NCBI RefSeq assembly: GCF_003311645.1
Contig: NZ_QEST01000129.1
Span: 1 to 64,000 of the forward strand
Direction of reading: 5' to 3'
Length of the DNA: 64,000 nucleotides
From: Streptomyces sp. PT12
GTDB lineage: Bacteria > Actinomycetota > Actinomycetes > Streptomycetales > Streptomycetaceae
Part shown: piece after piece, positions 43,581-53,345 of the stretch
How positions within the stretch are numbered: position 1 is the stretch's first letter
Layout: every line of letters starts with the position of its first letter
The notes under the pieces: generated by a model
Seen by the model: only the letters and a program-made list of their open reading frames with translations
Databases searched by the model: none
What the model was told of the DNA's origin: nothing
Translations under genes and position numbers: made by a program

Positions 43581-43847
43581 ATGCGCTGGGGTGACTTGAC
43601 AGGTGGCAAGCGGGAGGCCCCCGAGCCTCTCGAGGGCGACGTCCCGACCACGATCCTGGTGGGGACGGTCGTGTGGGCGGTGCTGTTCGTCGTCCAGATC
43701 CCGTTCTACGGCTGGTTCGCGGACCACGGGCACACCTGGTGGCTGTGGACGTGCCTCGCGGGGGCCGGGCTCGGGCTCGTCGGCCTGGTGTATGTGCGCC
43801 GCCGCGAGGCGGCCATCGCGGCGGCGCGCGGAGAGGCGTCGGACTGA
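43581..43847 (+). CDS. DUF2530 small membrane protein
   Basis: 88 residues with two helices (TTILVGTVVWAVLFVVQIPFY and WLWTCLAGAGLGLVGLVYV, each about 20) and a basic C-terminal tail. DUF2530 proteins are near-universal in streptomycetes; function unknown. ATG at 43581, divergent from marR. Confidence 0.85.
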   Translation: MRWGDLTGGKREAPEPLEGDVPTTILVGTVVWAVLFVVQIPFYGWFADHGHTWWLWTCLAGAGLGLVGLVYVRRREAAIAAARGEASD

Positions 43848-43882
43848 CCCCTGGGGGATGTCCCTGGGGGATGCCACCGGGG

Positions 43883-44338
43883 TCAGAGGCGCTCGCGCTC
43901 CCCGTTCCTTCGAGCGCTCTGCTGGTAGACCGCGCCGACCATGGCGGCCAGCGTCTCGGCGCGCTCGGTCATGCGCAGCAGCTCGCCGACCGCGTCGAGC
44001 AGCCGCCGCACCTCGACGGTGCCGAGCCCGTCGGGGTCGCCACCGGCCGCGAGCCGGGCCGAGTCCGCGGCGACCCGCTCGGCGAACCTGCGGACGTCGG
44101 TGGCGGCGTCGGCCGCGTTGCTCTCCAGCAGGTGCCTGGGTTCGAGCAGGCGCCGGGTGAGCTCCCCACGCGTCGGCGCGACGGCGGGCGCGCCCGCCGC
44201 CTCGCGCGCCGGGGGCTGCTGCCGCACGGGCAACAGCGCGGTCACCCGGTTCATGCACCAGATGGTCACCGCGACGATGAGCACCGAGACAAAGGTGCCG
44301 AAGATGAGGATGTGCCACAGGACGGAGTTGAGGGCCAC
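43883..44338 (-). CDS. Small membrane-anchored hypothetical protein
   Basis: 151 residues: one N-terminal membrane helix (LNSVLWHILIFGTFVSVLIV) followed by a helical cytoplasmic domain. I chose GTG at 44338 because a GGAGG lies 10 bases upstream; the frame opens at 44356, where that GGAGG would be inside the coding sequence. No known domain. It converges on the DUF2530 gene. Confidence 0.65.
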   Translation of the reverse strand: MALNSVLWHILIFGTFVSVLIVAVTIWCMNRVTALLPVRQQPPAREAAGAPAVAPTRGELTRRLLEPRHLLESNAADAATDVRRFAERVAADSARLAAGGDPDGLGTVEVRRLLDAVGELLRMTERAETLAAMVGAVYQQSARRNGERERL

Positions 44339-44589
44339 GTAGGTACTACCTCCCACCTCGCAATCACACGTACGTCAGGTGCCTGTCCCGTTTTTCCCCG
44401 CTCAGGCGGGCGCACCGAGGGCGACCGGCAGCGCCCGTCGGGCGCGTTCACTACCCCCAGCGCCCCGCGCGACCTCACCCAGCGGAACGGCCACGAAGCC
44501 ACGGCACGACCGCCGCTGCCCTGGCGCCCGTCTCGTTCACACGCGCGTCACGACCGCGGGCGCCCCGACGTCCGACCGGGGCACCGCGT

Positions 44590-47500
44590 TCAGTCGAACC
44601 AGCGCGCCGTTTCCAGCTCCTGCGCGCGGGACGGGTCCTCCAGGAGCGCGGCCAGCTCGAAGCGGCGGGGCCACTGGCCCGTCGCCCAGGCCAGGCCAGC
44701 GGCCAGGCCCTCGAACGTCGCCGCGTGCAGCACGCCGTTCGGCGGCAGGCGCCAGTCCAGCTCGACGCCGTCGATGACCAGCTCGTCGTGCTCGACATAA
44801 CGCGCGGGCGTGCCGGGCCCGAGCAGCTGACGCGCCGCGTCGGGAACGTCACGCTCGGTCCCGTCGCCGGGCGGCTCGGCCACGAGCGCCGCGCCCAGCG
44901 GGCGCACGTCGAGCACCGTGGCGAGCGCGGCGGCCAGCGCGGGCGGCACGGGCAGCAGCGCGCGCCCCGCCGCGAGCGGCAGCAGGTCGGGCGCGTCCGC
45001 GACCAGCGCCTCCGACGCCTCCACCACGCGCGGCTCGCCGTCCACCACCGCCCGCACCTGGTCGGGCAGCGTGACCTCATCGGGGTCGAGCTCGGCCAAC
45101 AACGCGTAAAGACCGTGGAGTTGGGCCGGGGTCACCGGCAGCTCGGGGTCGGCGAGGCGGCCCAGCAGATCGGCGGCGCCCCCCGGCTCGGCGAGCAGCG
45201 CGCGCGCCGTGGTGCGCACGCCGAGCGCGTGCAGCACCTCGTCGTCCACCTCGGCGGTGTCCGCCTCCTCGTAGAGCCCGGCGAGCAGCGGGTCGCCCGA
45301 GGCCGAACGCAGCCCCGCGGGGCGGCGCCCGTCGAGCACGGGCGCGCTCCGCAGCCACCACGCGGTGTAAGGGCGGGCGCGCTCCACCGTGCCGTCGGGC
45401 ATCCGCACCCGCACGGGCGCGGTCAGCGCCTCGCGCAGCGCGGGCCGCGACAGCAGGGCCAGCACGCGCGGCCACTGGTCGTCGTCCACCAGCTCGAGAT
45501 CGCGCACGGCCACCACCTCGGCGGCCACGGGCGGCAGCGGCGCTTCGGGCAGGGCGTCGAGGGTGTCCTCGCACCACGCGTCCACGCCGTAGAGCAGCCC
45601 CACGTCGTCTGGCTCGGCCCAGTCGGTGTCGCGCGGCTCCAGCTCGTCGGGGTCGAGCACCACATCGGCGGCGGTTATCAGCGCGAAGTCGGCCTGCACG
45701 CCCACGGCGGCCAGCGGCCCCTCGCCCCAGCGGGCGGCGAACTCCGGGTCGCACACGGCCAGTTCGCCCTGGCGGATGACCTCTTCGAAGACGCTGCCGG
45801 GGAAGACCAGCTCGCCCGCTGGCACCAGGTCGCCGTCCTCGTCGGGCAGCACGAGCGCGGCGAGCCACGGCTCGTCGCCGGGCTCCAACCCCGCGTCGCG
45901 GACCAGCGCAAGAACGGTCTCCGCCAGCTCGGCGGCCGGAAGCGCGTCCTCGTCCCACACCTCCACGTCGTCCGAGGCGGCCACGGCGGAACGCACCTGC
46001 GGCGTCGCGAGCACCGCGCGCGGCGTCGCGGGCCGCGCGCCCAGCTTCTCCAGCAGCGGATGGGCGGCGTCCTGGTGCGCCACCTTCAGGCCGAGGCGGC
46101 CAAGGCCCTCGGGCTCGGTGCCGGGCGCGGGCAGCAGCACCCGGCGCGGGCCGATCGTCGTGCGCCCGTCGGCCAGCGGCACGGGCAGGCCCGTCAGCAG
46201 CTCGGGGTCGACCCCGGACAGCGACTCGTAAAGGCGCCACCACCACGCGGCGGGCCGCTCGACCCCGGCGAGCCGGTCGATGATCTCGCCGAGCGAGACC
46301 CTGGACACCTCGAGAACGCGCAGCTCCGCCCGGCGTTCGAGCCCCGCGGGCAGCAGCACGGGGAACAGCTCGGCCAGCACGTCCACGGTCTCGGCCCCGG
46401 CCCGTTCCACCAGCTCCGCCTCCGTGGGGCGCAGCGCGGCGGGGATCTCGCTCTCCGGCTCGTCGGGCCCGGGCGCGGCGGCGGCGCTCGGCAGGAACGC
46501 GGTGCCGGGCAGCAGGTCGAGCAGCAGGGCGCGCAGCGCCCCGTCGAGCTCGCCGCGGCCCAGCGGCCCCGGCACCAGGTCGAGGATGTCGCTGGTCACC
46601 GGGCGCCACTCGGCGAGCAGCGCGGCATAGGTCTCGGCGGCGCGGGCCAGCAGGAAGTCGGTGAGCGGCCCCGGCGCGACATGGCGGCGCGTGGGTTCGA
46701 GGGGGAAGCTGGCGATGAGCAGCGCGGGCAGGCCGAGCGCGTCGTCGGTCGGGGTGGGGGCGTGCACCACGGGCGGGCTCGCGGGAGCGGCGGGCGCGCC
46801 CTCGGCGTCGACGGGGACGGCCCAGGTGACCGACCAGTGGCGGCGCTCCCGTTCCTCGATGGGCCGGTCGGCCAGCAGCGCGGGCTCCGCCTCGCCCTCG
46901 GCCGTGGCCACCCGCCAGCGCGTGGAGCGCACGGCGAGCCCCGCGGGCCCTGGCTCCTCGGTGATCTGCGTGTACGAGCCGAACTGCCGCCGCGCGAGCG
47001 AGCGCGTCCCGCCCGCCGTGGAGACCGTGACCTCGGTCAGCCCCGGCAGCGTCAGCAGCAGCGTGTCGTCCACCGCGTCGAGCAGCCGCGTCGCCAGGTC
47101 CTCGGCGGCCTCGTCGCGCAACGGCAGGACGACCGCCGTGTCATAGCCTTCGGGCACGCTGGCGTCCGCGAGCGGCAGGGGCAGCCGCAGCAGCGGAACG
47201 GCGTGCCTGTGCCCCGCCCTGCGCTCCAACTCGCCCAGCAGCCCGGCGTTCTCCGCGCCCGCGGCCCTGGCGAGCGCGGTGGCCTCGGCGAGCGACCAGC
47301 GCACGCCCCCCGAGGCCCCGACGATCGCGGGCTCGTCGCTGACGGCCAGCACGGCCGCGAAGCCGACGCCGAACCGCCCGACGGTGGCCTCCCCTTCGCG
47401 CTTGGCCGAGGCGCGCAGCGTGGACAGCGACTCGACGCCCGCGGCGTCGAGCGGCTCGCCCGTGTTGGCCACGGTCAGCACGCCGTCCCGCAGGGCGAGC

Positions 47501-47730
47501 AGCAGCCGCCCCTGGCGGTCGGCGCGGGCCGCGGCGTCGGCGGCGTTCTGCGCCAACTCGACGACGAGGCGGTCACGGTAGCCGCCGCGCGCGAGGTCCT
47601 CCTCGGCGTTGGCGTCCTCCCTGAACCGGGCGGGGGACGCGGTCCACGCGGTCAGCACGGCGCGCCGCAGCCGCCCGGTCCCGAAGAGGTCGCCCGTGTC
47701 GCCCGCGTCGCCTGAGTCCTGGATGGTCAC
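44590..47730 (-). CDS. Sacsin/Hsp90-like ATPase-domain protein
   Basis: 1046-residue cytosolic protein with an N-terminal GHKL ATPase (about 35-200): N-box RLVVELAQNAADAAAR, VANTGEPLDAAG, and ATP-lid GRFGVGFAAVLAVSD. The rest (about 200-1046) is a long acidic region without recognised domains. It resembles the sacsin N-terminal ATP-binding proteins of Streptomyces whose function is unknown; some are in defence or chaperone contexts, but nothing nearby suggests that here. The start is GTG at 47730. Confidence 0.85.
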   Translation of the reverse strand: MTIQDSGDAGDTGDLFGTGRLRRAVLTAWTASPARFREDANAEEDLARGGYRDRLVVELAQNAADAAARADRQGRLLLALRDGVLTVANTGEPLDAAGVESLSTLRASAKREGEATVGRFGVGFAAVLAVSDEPAIVGASGGVRWSLAEATALARAAGAENAGLLGELERRAGHRHAVPLLRLPLPLADASVPEGYDTAVVLPLRDEAAEDLATRLLDAVDDTLLLTLPGLTEVTVSTAGGTRSLARRQFGSYTQITEEPGPAGLAVRSTRWRVATAEGEAEPALLADRPIEERERRHWSVTWAVPVDAEGAPAAPASPPVVHAPTPTDDALGLPALLIASFPLEPTRRHVAPGPLTDFLLARAAETYAALLAEWRPVTSDILDLVPGPLGRGELDGALRALLLDLLPGTAFLPSAAAAPGPDEPESEIPAALRPTEAELVERAGAETVDVLAELFPVLLPAGLERRAELRVLEVSRVSLGEIIDRLAGVERPAAWWWRLYESLSGVDPELLTGLPVPLADGRTTIGPRRVLLPAPGTEPEGLGRLGLKVAHQDAAHPLLEKLGARPATPRAVLATPQVRSAVAASDDVEVWDEDALPAAELAETVLALVRDAGLEPGDEPWLAALVLPDEDGDLVPAGELVFPGSVFEEVIRQGELAVCDPEFAARWGEGPLAAVGVQADFALITAADVVLDPDELEPRDTDWAEPDDVGLLYGVDAWCEDTLDALPEAPLPPVAAEVVAVRDLELVDDDQWPRVLALLSRPALREALTAPVRVRMPDGTVERARPYTAWWLRSAPVLDGRRPAGLRSASGDPLLAGLYEEADTAEVDDEVLHALGVRTTARALLAEPGGAADLLGRLADPELPVTPAQLHGLYALLAELDPDEVTLPDQVRAVVDGEPRVVEASEALVADAPDLLPLAAGRALLPVPPALAAALATVLDVRPLGAALVAEPPGDGTERDVPDAARQLLGPGTPARYVEHDELVIDGVELDWRLPPNGVLHAATFEGLAAGLAWATGQWPRRFELAALLEDPSRAQELETARWFD

Positions 47731-47801
47731 GGGTGCGACAGTACCGGGTGCCGCGGGGGCCGCCCGCCGTCGGATGCGGAGGAACCGTTACAGCGGATCG
47801 G

Positions 47802-48593
47802 CTACAGCGGATCGGCGCCCAGGTGGTCGATCACCGGAGGGGCCGGGACCTGGGGCTCGGGCATGACCGCCGCCTCCGAGTGACCGCCGCAGCCGTAGGC
47901 GAGGGACACCACGTGCCCGTCGGCGGGCGAGAACTCGTTGGCGCACACGCCGAACGCCTGCCGCAGCGCCCCCGCCATCGGCAGCAGGAACCCGCAGCTC
48001 ACACAGGAAGCCGGGGCGGCCTGCGCCATCGGCGTGCGCGGCCCGTACTGCTCCTCCCAGCGGTCCGCCGCGTCCTGGAGCCCGACCCACGCCAGCACCC
48101 TGGGCCGCCCCAGGCCCAGCTCCGACGCGACCTCGGCGGGCTCGGTCTCGGGAGCGTCCGACACGAATCCCGCCTCCAGGCGCGGGTCGTCGCTCTCGGT
48201 GGGCAGCAGGTCGCCAGGGCCCATGTCGCCGGGCCGCAGCCGCTCGCTCCACGGCACCCAGTCGGGAGCGAGCAACGCGTCGGGCCCCGGGGTCAGCGCG
48301 ACCTCGTCGACCGTGACATAGCGCGCCCGCGCCGCGCGCGTGACCGTGACCCCCCAGCGCCACCCCGGGTAACCGGGCTCGCGGCTCTCGAAGAGGTGGG
48401 TGACCAGCCGGTCCCCCTCGGTGACCAGGCCCAGATACGCGCCGAGCGGGTGCGGGTGCGCGGCCTGCTCGGCGGCCTCCCGCGCCAGCTCGACGGCCTC
48501 GGCACACAGCCGGTCGGGCGCCGCCCGCCCCCGCGACGGCTGCTCGGCCCCCGTCTGTTCCTGCGGCCCGGCTGCCGCGCGACCGTCGCTCAC
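47802..48593 (-). CDS. DUF3027 protein
   Basis: 263-residue DUF3027 family protein, conserved in actinobacteria, function unknown. The RLCAEAVELAREAAEQ helix and YPGWRWGVTVTRA segment are family hallmarks. A Cys/His-rich C-terminus (CVSCGF, FGVCANEF, YGCGGHSE) suggests metal binding. GTG at 48593 after GAGGG. It is divergent from an MFS gene. Confidence 0.85.
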   Translation of the reverse strand: MSDGRAAAGPQEQTGAEQPSRGRAAPDRLCAEAVELAREAAEQAAHPHPLGAYLGLVTEGDRLVTHLFESREPGYPGWRWGVTVTRAARARYVTVDEVALTPGPDALLAPDWVPWSERLRPGDMGPGDLLPTESDDPRLEAGFVSDAPETEPAEVASELGLGRPRVLAWVGLQDAADRWEEQYGPRTPMAQAAPASCVSCGFLLPMAGALRQAFGVCANEFSPADGHVVSLAYGCGGHSEAAVMPEPQVPAPPVIDHLGADPL

Positions 48594-48841
48594 AAACCCT
48601 CACTCCTACGCCGTTTAGTCCGGTGCGGGCGCCTGGAGGCGAACGGAGCCGACGGAGCGGACACGGGACCGCTGCGAACGTCGCGCTGAACGAGGCAAGG
48701 CGCACCGTTCGCCCACGCTACCGCAACCGGAGCGGCGCCCGCCGCGTGGCCCGCACCCGCGGGGAAGCGCCGACGAACTCCGGTGGCGGGGCCCGCGTCC
48801 GACGGCGCGGACTTGTCCTCGGAGATCGCCCTGACAGGGCC

Positions 48842-48847
48842 TAGGCT
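48842..48847 (+). promoter_or_regulatory. Leaderless promoter -10 of the MFS gene
   Basis: TAGGCT lies exactly 6 bp before the GTG start; no ribosome-binding site follows it. Confidence 0.5.
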
Positions 48848-48853
48848 TGCGCC

Positions 48854-50254
48854 GTGGCTGCTGGCAGCTCGTCGGACGCGAAGAAAGGATCCGGCTCCGG
48901 GGTCATGCTCCGGACAGTCCGGGCGGCCGGTCGTGCCCTGCCCGCCATCCCGCGGGCCGTCGGGCGCAGGATCCGCAGGGCCACCCACGCGCACGGCGCC
49001 GGGGAGTCGGGGCTGGCCAAGCTGATCGAGCTGCACGCCGTGCACTCGATGGGCGACGCGCTCATCACGCTGGCGCTCGCCTCCACCATCTTCTTCTCCG
49101 TCCCCACCGACGAGGCCCGCGGCCGGGTCGCGCTCTACCTGGCCGTGACGATGGCGCCCTTCATCCTGCTCGCGCCCGTCATCGGCCCCCTGCTCGACCG
49201 GCTCCCGCACGGTCGCCGCGCCGCGATGGCCGGGGCGCTGCTGGCGCGCGGCGGGCTCGCGCTCGTCATCGCGGGCGCCGTGACCACCGACAGCATCGGG
49301 CTCTACCCGGCCGCGCTTGGCGTCATGGTGTGCTCCAAGGCGTACAACATCGTCAGGTCCGCCGTCGTCCCCCGCCTCCAGCCGCAGCGGGTCTCGCTCG
49401 TGAAGGCCAACGCCCGCATCACGCTCACCGGGCTCATCTCCGCGGGCGCCGCCGCGCCCATCGGCCTCGGCCTCAACGCCATCGGCGAGCGCTGGCCGCT
49501 CTACGGGGCCTGTGTGATCACGGTGATCGGCGCGTTCATGTCGTTCCGGCTGCCGGGGCGGGTCGACCTGGCGCGCGGCGAGCGGCGCGTGCACCTCGCG
49601 GAGCTCGCCGAGGCGCGGGCCGCGGCGGCGAGCACCAAGGAGGACGGCGGGCGCGGCGGGGTGCTGAGGGCGGTGGACTCGCCGGTGTTCAAGGCGCTGC
49701 TCGCCAACGCCTCGCTCCGCGGCCTCTCCGGCTTCCTGCTGTTCTTCCTCGCCTTCCTCCTGCGCAACGAGCCGCTGGGCGCGCTCACCGCCGCGTTCTC
49801 CCTCGGCCTGGTCGGCGTCGCCGCGGGCACGGGCAACGCCCTGGGCAACCTCATGGGGAACTGGATCCGCGACCGCGCGCCCGAGCTGATCCTGCTGATG
49901 GTGCTGCTGATCGCGCTGGGGCTCACGACCACGGCGGCGACCAGCTATCTGACCGTCACGGTCGTGGCGGTGTGCGCGGCTGCGGGGTTCTGCCAGGCGC
50001 TGGGGAAGCTGTCGCTCGACGCGATGATCCAGCGGGACGTGCCCGAGGTGGTGCGCACGTCGGCGTTCGCCCGCTCCGAGACCTCGCTCCAGATGGCGTG
50101 GGTCGCGGGCGGTGCCATAGGGATCTCGCTGCCGCTCAACGGCACGCTCGGGATGTCGGCCGCCGCGTGCGTCGTGGCCCTCGGCACGGTGCTGTCGCTG
50201 CGCGGCCTGATCTCCGCCGCGCGGCGCGGTTCGCCGACCCCGCGCGTCAGGTGA
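48854..50254 (+). CDS. MFS transporter
   Basis: 466-residue major-facilitator-like protein with a 45-residue basic N-terminal extension and about 11-12 helices (starting LIELHAVHSMGDALITLALA). The LDRLPHGRR loop after helix 2 is the MFS motif-A variant. A highly charged central loop separates the halves. From memory, orthologues sit beside DUF2771 and DUF3027 genes in the menaquinone-gene neighbourhood. Substrate unknown. GTG start appears leaderless. Confidence 0.85.
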   Translation: MAAGSSSDAKKGSGSGVMLRTVRAAGRALPAIPRAVGRRIRRATHAHGAGESGLAKLIELHAVHSMGDALITLALASTIFFSVPTDEARGRVALYLAVTMAPFILLAPVIGPLLDRLPHGRRAAMAGALLARGGLALVIAGAVTTDSIGLYPAALGVMVCSKAYNIVRSAVVPRLQPQRVSLVKANARITLTGLISAGAAAPIGLGLNAIGERWPLYGACVITVIGAFMSFRLPGRVDLARGERRVHLAELAEARAAAASTKEDGGRGGVLRAVDSPVFKALLANASLRGLSGFLLFFLAFLLRNEPLGALTAAFSLGLVGVAAGTGNALGNLMGNWIRDRAPELILLMVLLIALGLTTTAATSYLTVTVVAVCAAAGFCQALGKLSLDAMIQRDVPEVVRTSAFARSETSLQMAWVAGGAIGISLPLNGTLGMSAAACVVALGTVLSLRGLISAARRGSPTPRVR

Positions 50255-50288
50255 CCCCCCGGAGGCGAAACGGCCCGCACACCCGGGT

Positions 50289-50294
50289 TAACCT
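50289..50294 (+). promoter_or_regulatory. Leaderless promoter -10 of the DUF2771 gene
   Basis: TAACCT lies 6 bp before the ATG, as in the neighbouring MFS gene; the spacer has no Shine-Dalgarno sequence. Confidence 0.45.
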
Positions 50295-50300
50295 GCCGCT

Positions 50301-50897
50301 ATGACCGCGTTCGTCACGCCAAGGGGCCGCCGCAGGGCCATCCGCGCCGCCGTCGCCCTCGGCGCCTTCCCGCTGGGCCTCGCGGTCCTGGCGGGCTGCC
50401 AGAAGCCCAGCCCTCTCGCCCACTTCACGCTCGGCTCGCACACCGCCTCCACCGAGGCCCCCGACGACTGCTGGGAGCACGGCGGCGACACCCTGACCCC
50501 CGAGCGCGGCAGGGAGTGCAGGGCGGACGCCGATGGCGCGCCGACGTTCACGGTCGACCCGGGCGACACGTTCCGCGTCGGGGTCGACAGGGAGGTCGCG
50601 GACAGCGGCTGGCTCCTGCTGGTCAACGGGGTCCTGCACGAGGTGACCCCCTACACCTCGACGTACCAGACGTTCGACGTGGACGACCTCGCGGGGACGC
50701 CGATGCGGGCCGAGACCGCGGTGAGCCCCGCGGCGGCGCCCGAGCCGCTGCTGATCTCGGTCGCGCAGGTCAGCGACGAGTTCGACGCCGAGCGGCTGTT
50801 CGCGTCGACCACGCAAGCCGAGCTGGACGAGCGGCTGTTCGGGACGTTCAGGGGCGTGTGGAACGCCGAGCTGACGCCCGGTTCGGCCGGGGACTGA
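50301..50897 (+). CDS. DUF2771 lipoprotein
   Basis: 198 residues: signal peptide with twin Arg runs (RGRRRAIR) and lipobox LAVLAGC (Cys33), then a DUF2771 domain (about 40-190) containing two further Cys (DDCWEHGG, GRECRAD) probably disulfide-bonded outside the cell. Function unknown. It is followed after 13 bp by mqnB and likely co-transcribed with mqnB-mqnD. Confidence 0.85.
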   Translation: MTAFVTPRGRRRAIRAAVALGAFPLGLAVLAGCQKPSPLAHFTLGSHTASTEAPDDCWEHGGDTLTPERGRECRADADGAPTFTVDPGDTFRVGVDREVADSGWLLLVNGVLHEVTPYTSTYQTFDVDDLAGTPMRAETAVSPAAAPEPLLISVAQVSDEFDAERLFASTTQAELDERLFGTFRGVWNAELTPGSAGD

Positions 50898-50910
50898 CGG
50901 GGCCGCCGCC

Positions 50911-51627
50911 ATGCCGAAGCGCGTCCTCGTGATCACCGCGGTCCCGGCCGAGCGCGACGCAGTCGCGGCGGGGGCTGACGCGCGGCCCGTGCCGCTGCGC
51001 GGCGAGCTGGCCCCGCGGCGCTTCGCCCCCGCGGGGACGGGCCTCACCGTGGACGCGCTGGCCACCGGCGTCGGCCCCTCGCTCGCCGCCGCGGGGACCG
51101 CGACGGCCATCGCGCTCGCCCTCGACCCCTACGACCTGGTGGTCTCCGCGGGCATCGCGGGCGGCTTCGCGCCCGCCGCGCCCGTCGGGTCCACCGTGGT
51201 GGCCTCCTCCATGGTGGCCGCCGACCTGGGCGGCGAGACCGGCGAGGGCTTCGCCGACGCGGCGACCCTGGGCTTCGGCCTGGTGGTCCGTCAGCCGCCC
51301 GAGGCGCTGGCGCGCGCCGTCGCCGCCGCCACGGGGTCGGCGCACGGGCCCGTGCTCTCGGTCTCCACCGTGACCGGCACCGCCGACCGCGCCGCCGAGC
51401 TGGCCGGGCGTCATGTGGGCGCCGTGGCCGAGGCGATGGAGGGGTTCGGGGTGGCGAGCGCCGCCGCGCTGCACGGCGTTCCCGCCCTCGAGGTGCGGGC
51501 CGTCTCCAACGCGGTCGGCCCGCGCGACCGCTCCGCGTGGCGCGTTCCCGAGGCCCTTACGGCGCTGACGGAGGCGTGCGCCGCGCTCTGGCCCGTTGTC
51601 GACTCCTGGGAGGAACGCCGTGGCTGA
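50911..51627 (+). CDS. mqnB: Futalosine hydrolase
   Basis: Releases hypoxanthine from futalosine in the futalosine pathway to menaquinone. 238 residues of the nucleosidase/phosphorylase fold: LVVSAGIAGGFAP (about 76-88), EAMEGFGVASAA (about 175, base/ribose site Glu) and VRAVSNAVGPRD near the C-terminus with the catalytic Asp region. ATG at 50911. Overlaps mqnD by 8 bp. Confidence 0.94.
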   Translation: MPKRVLVITAVPAERDAVAAGADARPVPLRGELAPRRFAPAGTGLTVDALATGVGPSLAAAGTATAIALALDPYDLVVSAGIAGGFAPAAPVGSTVVASSMVAADLGGETGEGFADAATLGFGLVVRQPPEALARAVAAATGSAHGPVLSVSTVTGTADRAAELAGRHVGAVAEAMEGFGVASAAALHGVPALEVRAVSNAVGPRDRSAWRVPEALTALTEACAALWPVVDSWEERRG

Positions 51628-52453
51628 CCCGCTCGGCATCGCCTACTCGCCCTGCCCCAACGACACGTTCGTCTTCCACGCCTTGGCCCACGGCCTGGTG
51701 CCCGGCGCGCCGCCCGTGGAGGTGACGTTCGCCGACATCGACATCACCAACGGCCTCGCCGAGCGCGGCGAAGGCGACCTGCTCAAGGTGTCCTACGCCG
51801 TGCTGCCGTATGTCCTGGACGCCTATGCGCTGCTGCCGTGCGGCGGCGCGCTCGGCCGGGGCTGCGGGCCGCTCGTGCTCACCGCGGGCGAGGTCGGGGC
51901 CGCCGGTCTTGCGGGGAAGACCGTGGCCGTGCCCGCCGAGCGGTCCACGGCCTATCTGCTGTTCAGGCTCTGGGTGGCCGACCATGTCCCCGGCGGGGTG
52001 GGCGAGGTGCGGGTGATGCCGTTCCACGAGATCATGCCCGCCGTGCGGGACGGGCGCGTGGACGCGGGACTCGTCATCCACGAGGCGCGTTTCACGTTCC
52101 AGCGCTATGGGCTGACGCGCCTGGCCGACCTCGGGGAGTTCTGGGAGGGGACCACGGGGCACCCCATCCCGCTGGGCGCGATCGTCGCCAGGCGGTCGCT
52201 GGGCGAGCGGCGGATCGCCGAGGTCACCGACGCCATCCGCGCCTCGGTGCGGCACGCGTGGGCGGACCCGTCGGCCAGCGGCGACTATGTGCTGGCCCAC
52301 GCCCAGGAGATGGAGCCGACCGTGGCCCAGGCCCACATCGACCTGTATGTCAACGAGTTCACCGAGGACCTGGGCGCGGCGGGCCACGCGGCGGTCAGGG
52401 AGCTGCTGACGAGGGCGGCCGATGTGGGCCTGGTGCCACGGGTCACGCTGTGA
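51620..52453 (+). CDS. mqnD: 1,4-Dihydroxy-6-naphthoate synthase
   Basis: 277-residue periplasmic-binding-protein-fold enzyme that converts cyclic dehypoxanthinyl futalosine to 1,4-dihydroxy-6-naphthoate in menaquinone synthesis. IAYSPCPNDTFVFHAL at the N-terminus and GLVIHEARFTF in the centre are family signatures. The GTG at 51620 follows GGGAGGAA, and the reading overlaps the mqnB stop. Cytosolic; mqnA and mqnC are not in the window. Confidence 0.95.
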   Translation: MADPLGIAYSPCPNDTFVFHALAHGLVPGAPPVEVTFADIDITNGLAERGEGDLLKVSYAVLPYVLDAYALLPCGGALGRGCGPLVLTAGEVGAAGLAGKTVAVPAERSTAYLLFRLWVADHVPGGVGEVRVMPFHEIMPAVRDGRVDAGLVIHEARFTFQRYGLTRLADLGEFWEGTTGHPIPLGAIVARRSLGERRIAEVTDAIRASVRHAWADPSASGDYVLAHAQEMEPTVAQAHIDLYVNEFTEDLGAAGHAAVRELLTRAADVGLVPRVTL

Positions 52454-52509
52454 GGCGGCGGGAGGCGCGTCCTTGGCTGGAGGGCGGCGGGGCGGGTCCT
52501 GGCGGGCGG

Positions 52510-52893
52510 TCAGACGTCCAGCTGGTCGGCGACGGCCCTGAGCATCCCGGCGATCTTGCGGCCGCTGGCCTTCTCGGGGTAACGGCCGCGCTCGAGCTGC
52601 TGGGAGACGCCGTCGAGCAGGGTGGTGAGGTCCTGGACGATCGACGCCAGCTCGTCCGGCTTGCGCCGCTGGGCCGCGGCGACCGAGGGCACGGGGTCGA
52701 GCAACGTCACCGAGAGCGCCTGGTCGCCGCGCTGGCCCGCCACCACGCCGAACTCGACGCGCTGGCCCGGCCGCAGCGCCTCGACTCCGCTGGGCAGGGC
52801 CGATGAGTGCACGAAGACATCGCCGCCGTCGTCACGGGAAAGGAAGCCGAAGCCCTTCTCGCTGTTGAACCACTTGACCTTGCCGGTAGGCAC
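52510..52893 (-). CDS. Cold-shock-domain protein with C-terminal extension
   Basis: 127 residues: a cold-shock domain (1-66) with RNP1-like [15 protein letters not shown] and RNP2-like DVFVHSSAL, followed by a helical extension of about 60 residues (residues 67-127, [22 protein letters not shown]). The extension distinguishes it from the 67-residue Csp proteins; such long CSD proteins lie by mqnD in streptomycetes. Binds single-stranded RNA/DNA. GTG start at 52893 after GAGGAC. Confidence 0.92.
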   Translation of the reverse strand: MPTGKVKWFNSEKGFGFLSRDDGGDVFVHSSALPSGVEALRPGQRVEFGVVAGQRGDQALSVTLLDPVPSVAAAQRRKPDELASIVQDLTTLLDGVSQQLERGRYPEKASGRKIAGMLRAVADQLDV

Positions 52894-53075
52894 GTGTCCT
52901 CGTCCTCGCACTCGTTTCCATAACAATGAGGCGGACCTGGGAATCTTTCGAAGAACCAGCCCCGCCGCCTCCCAGGCTAATCGCCCCGGGCCCGGTGACA
53001 AGATGCCGCCGGGCCGTTTCGGAGGATCACTGCCCCCCGGTCAGCGCGAGTATGCGCGCCTGCGACCCTGGAGGA

Positions 53076-53345
53076 GTGAGCGAGAGCGACGTGTCGGATC
53101 AGGGGGACGCGCTGGTGCGCGTCGGCGGTGTGGTGTTCGCCGTGGGGGCGGTGGCGACGGCGGCGACGGTGGTGCCGCTGCTCATCGGCGCCGAGCCGCT
53201 GCCCACCGCGGCCTATGTGGTGTCGATGCTGATGGGCGTCGGCTTCGCGATCGCGGGGGCTGGCCTTGCCCGTTCCGTGGTCCACCAGCGGCGCCGCGAC
53301 CGGGCGGCGATGCGGGAGCGGGCCCGCACTCAGGCGGCCAGGTAG
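53076..53345 (+). CDS. Small two-helix membrane protein
   Basis: 89 residues, two helices (VVFAVGAVATAATVVPLLIG, VSMLMGVGFAIAGAGLA) and a basic tail. GTG at 53076 is nearly on top of GGAGG; GTG at 53091 is an alternative. No known domain. Its last 16 bp overlap the 3-prime end of the convergent HAD gene. Confidence 0.6.
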   Translation: MSESDVSDQGDALVRVGGVVFAVGAVATAATVVPLLIGAEPLPTAAYVVSMLMGVGFAIAGAGLARSVVHQRRRDRAAMRERARTQAAR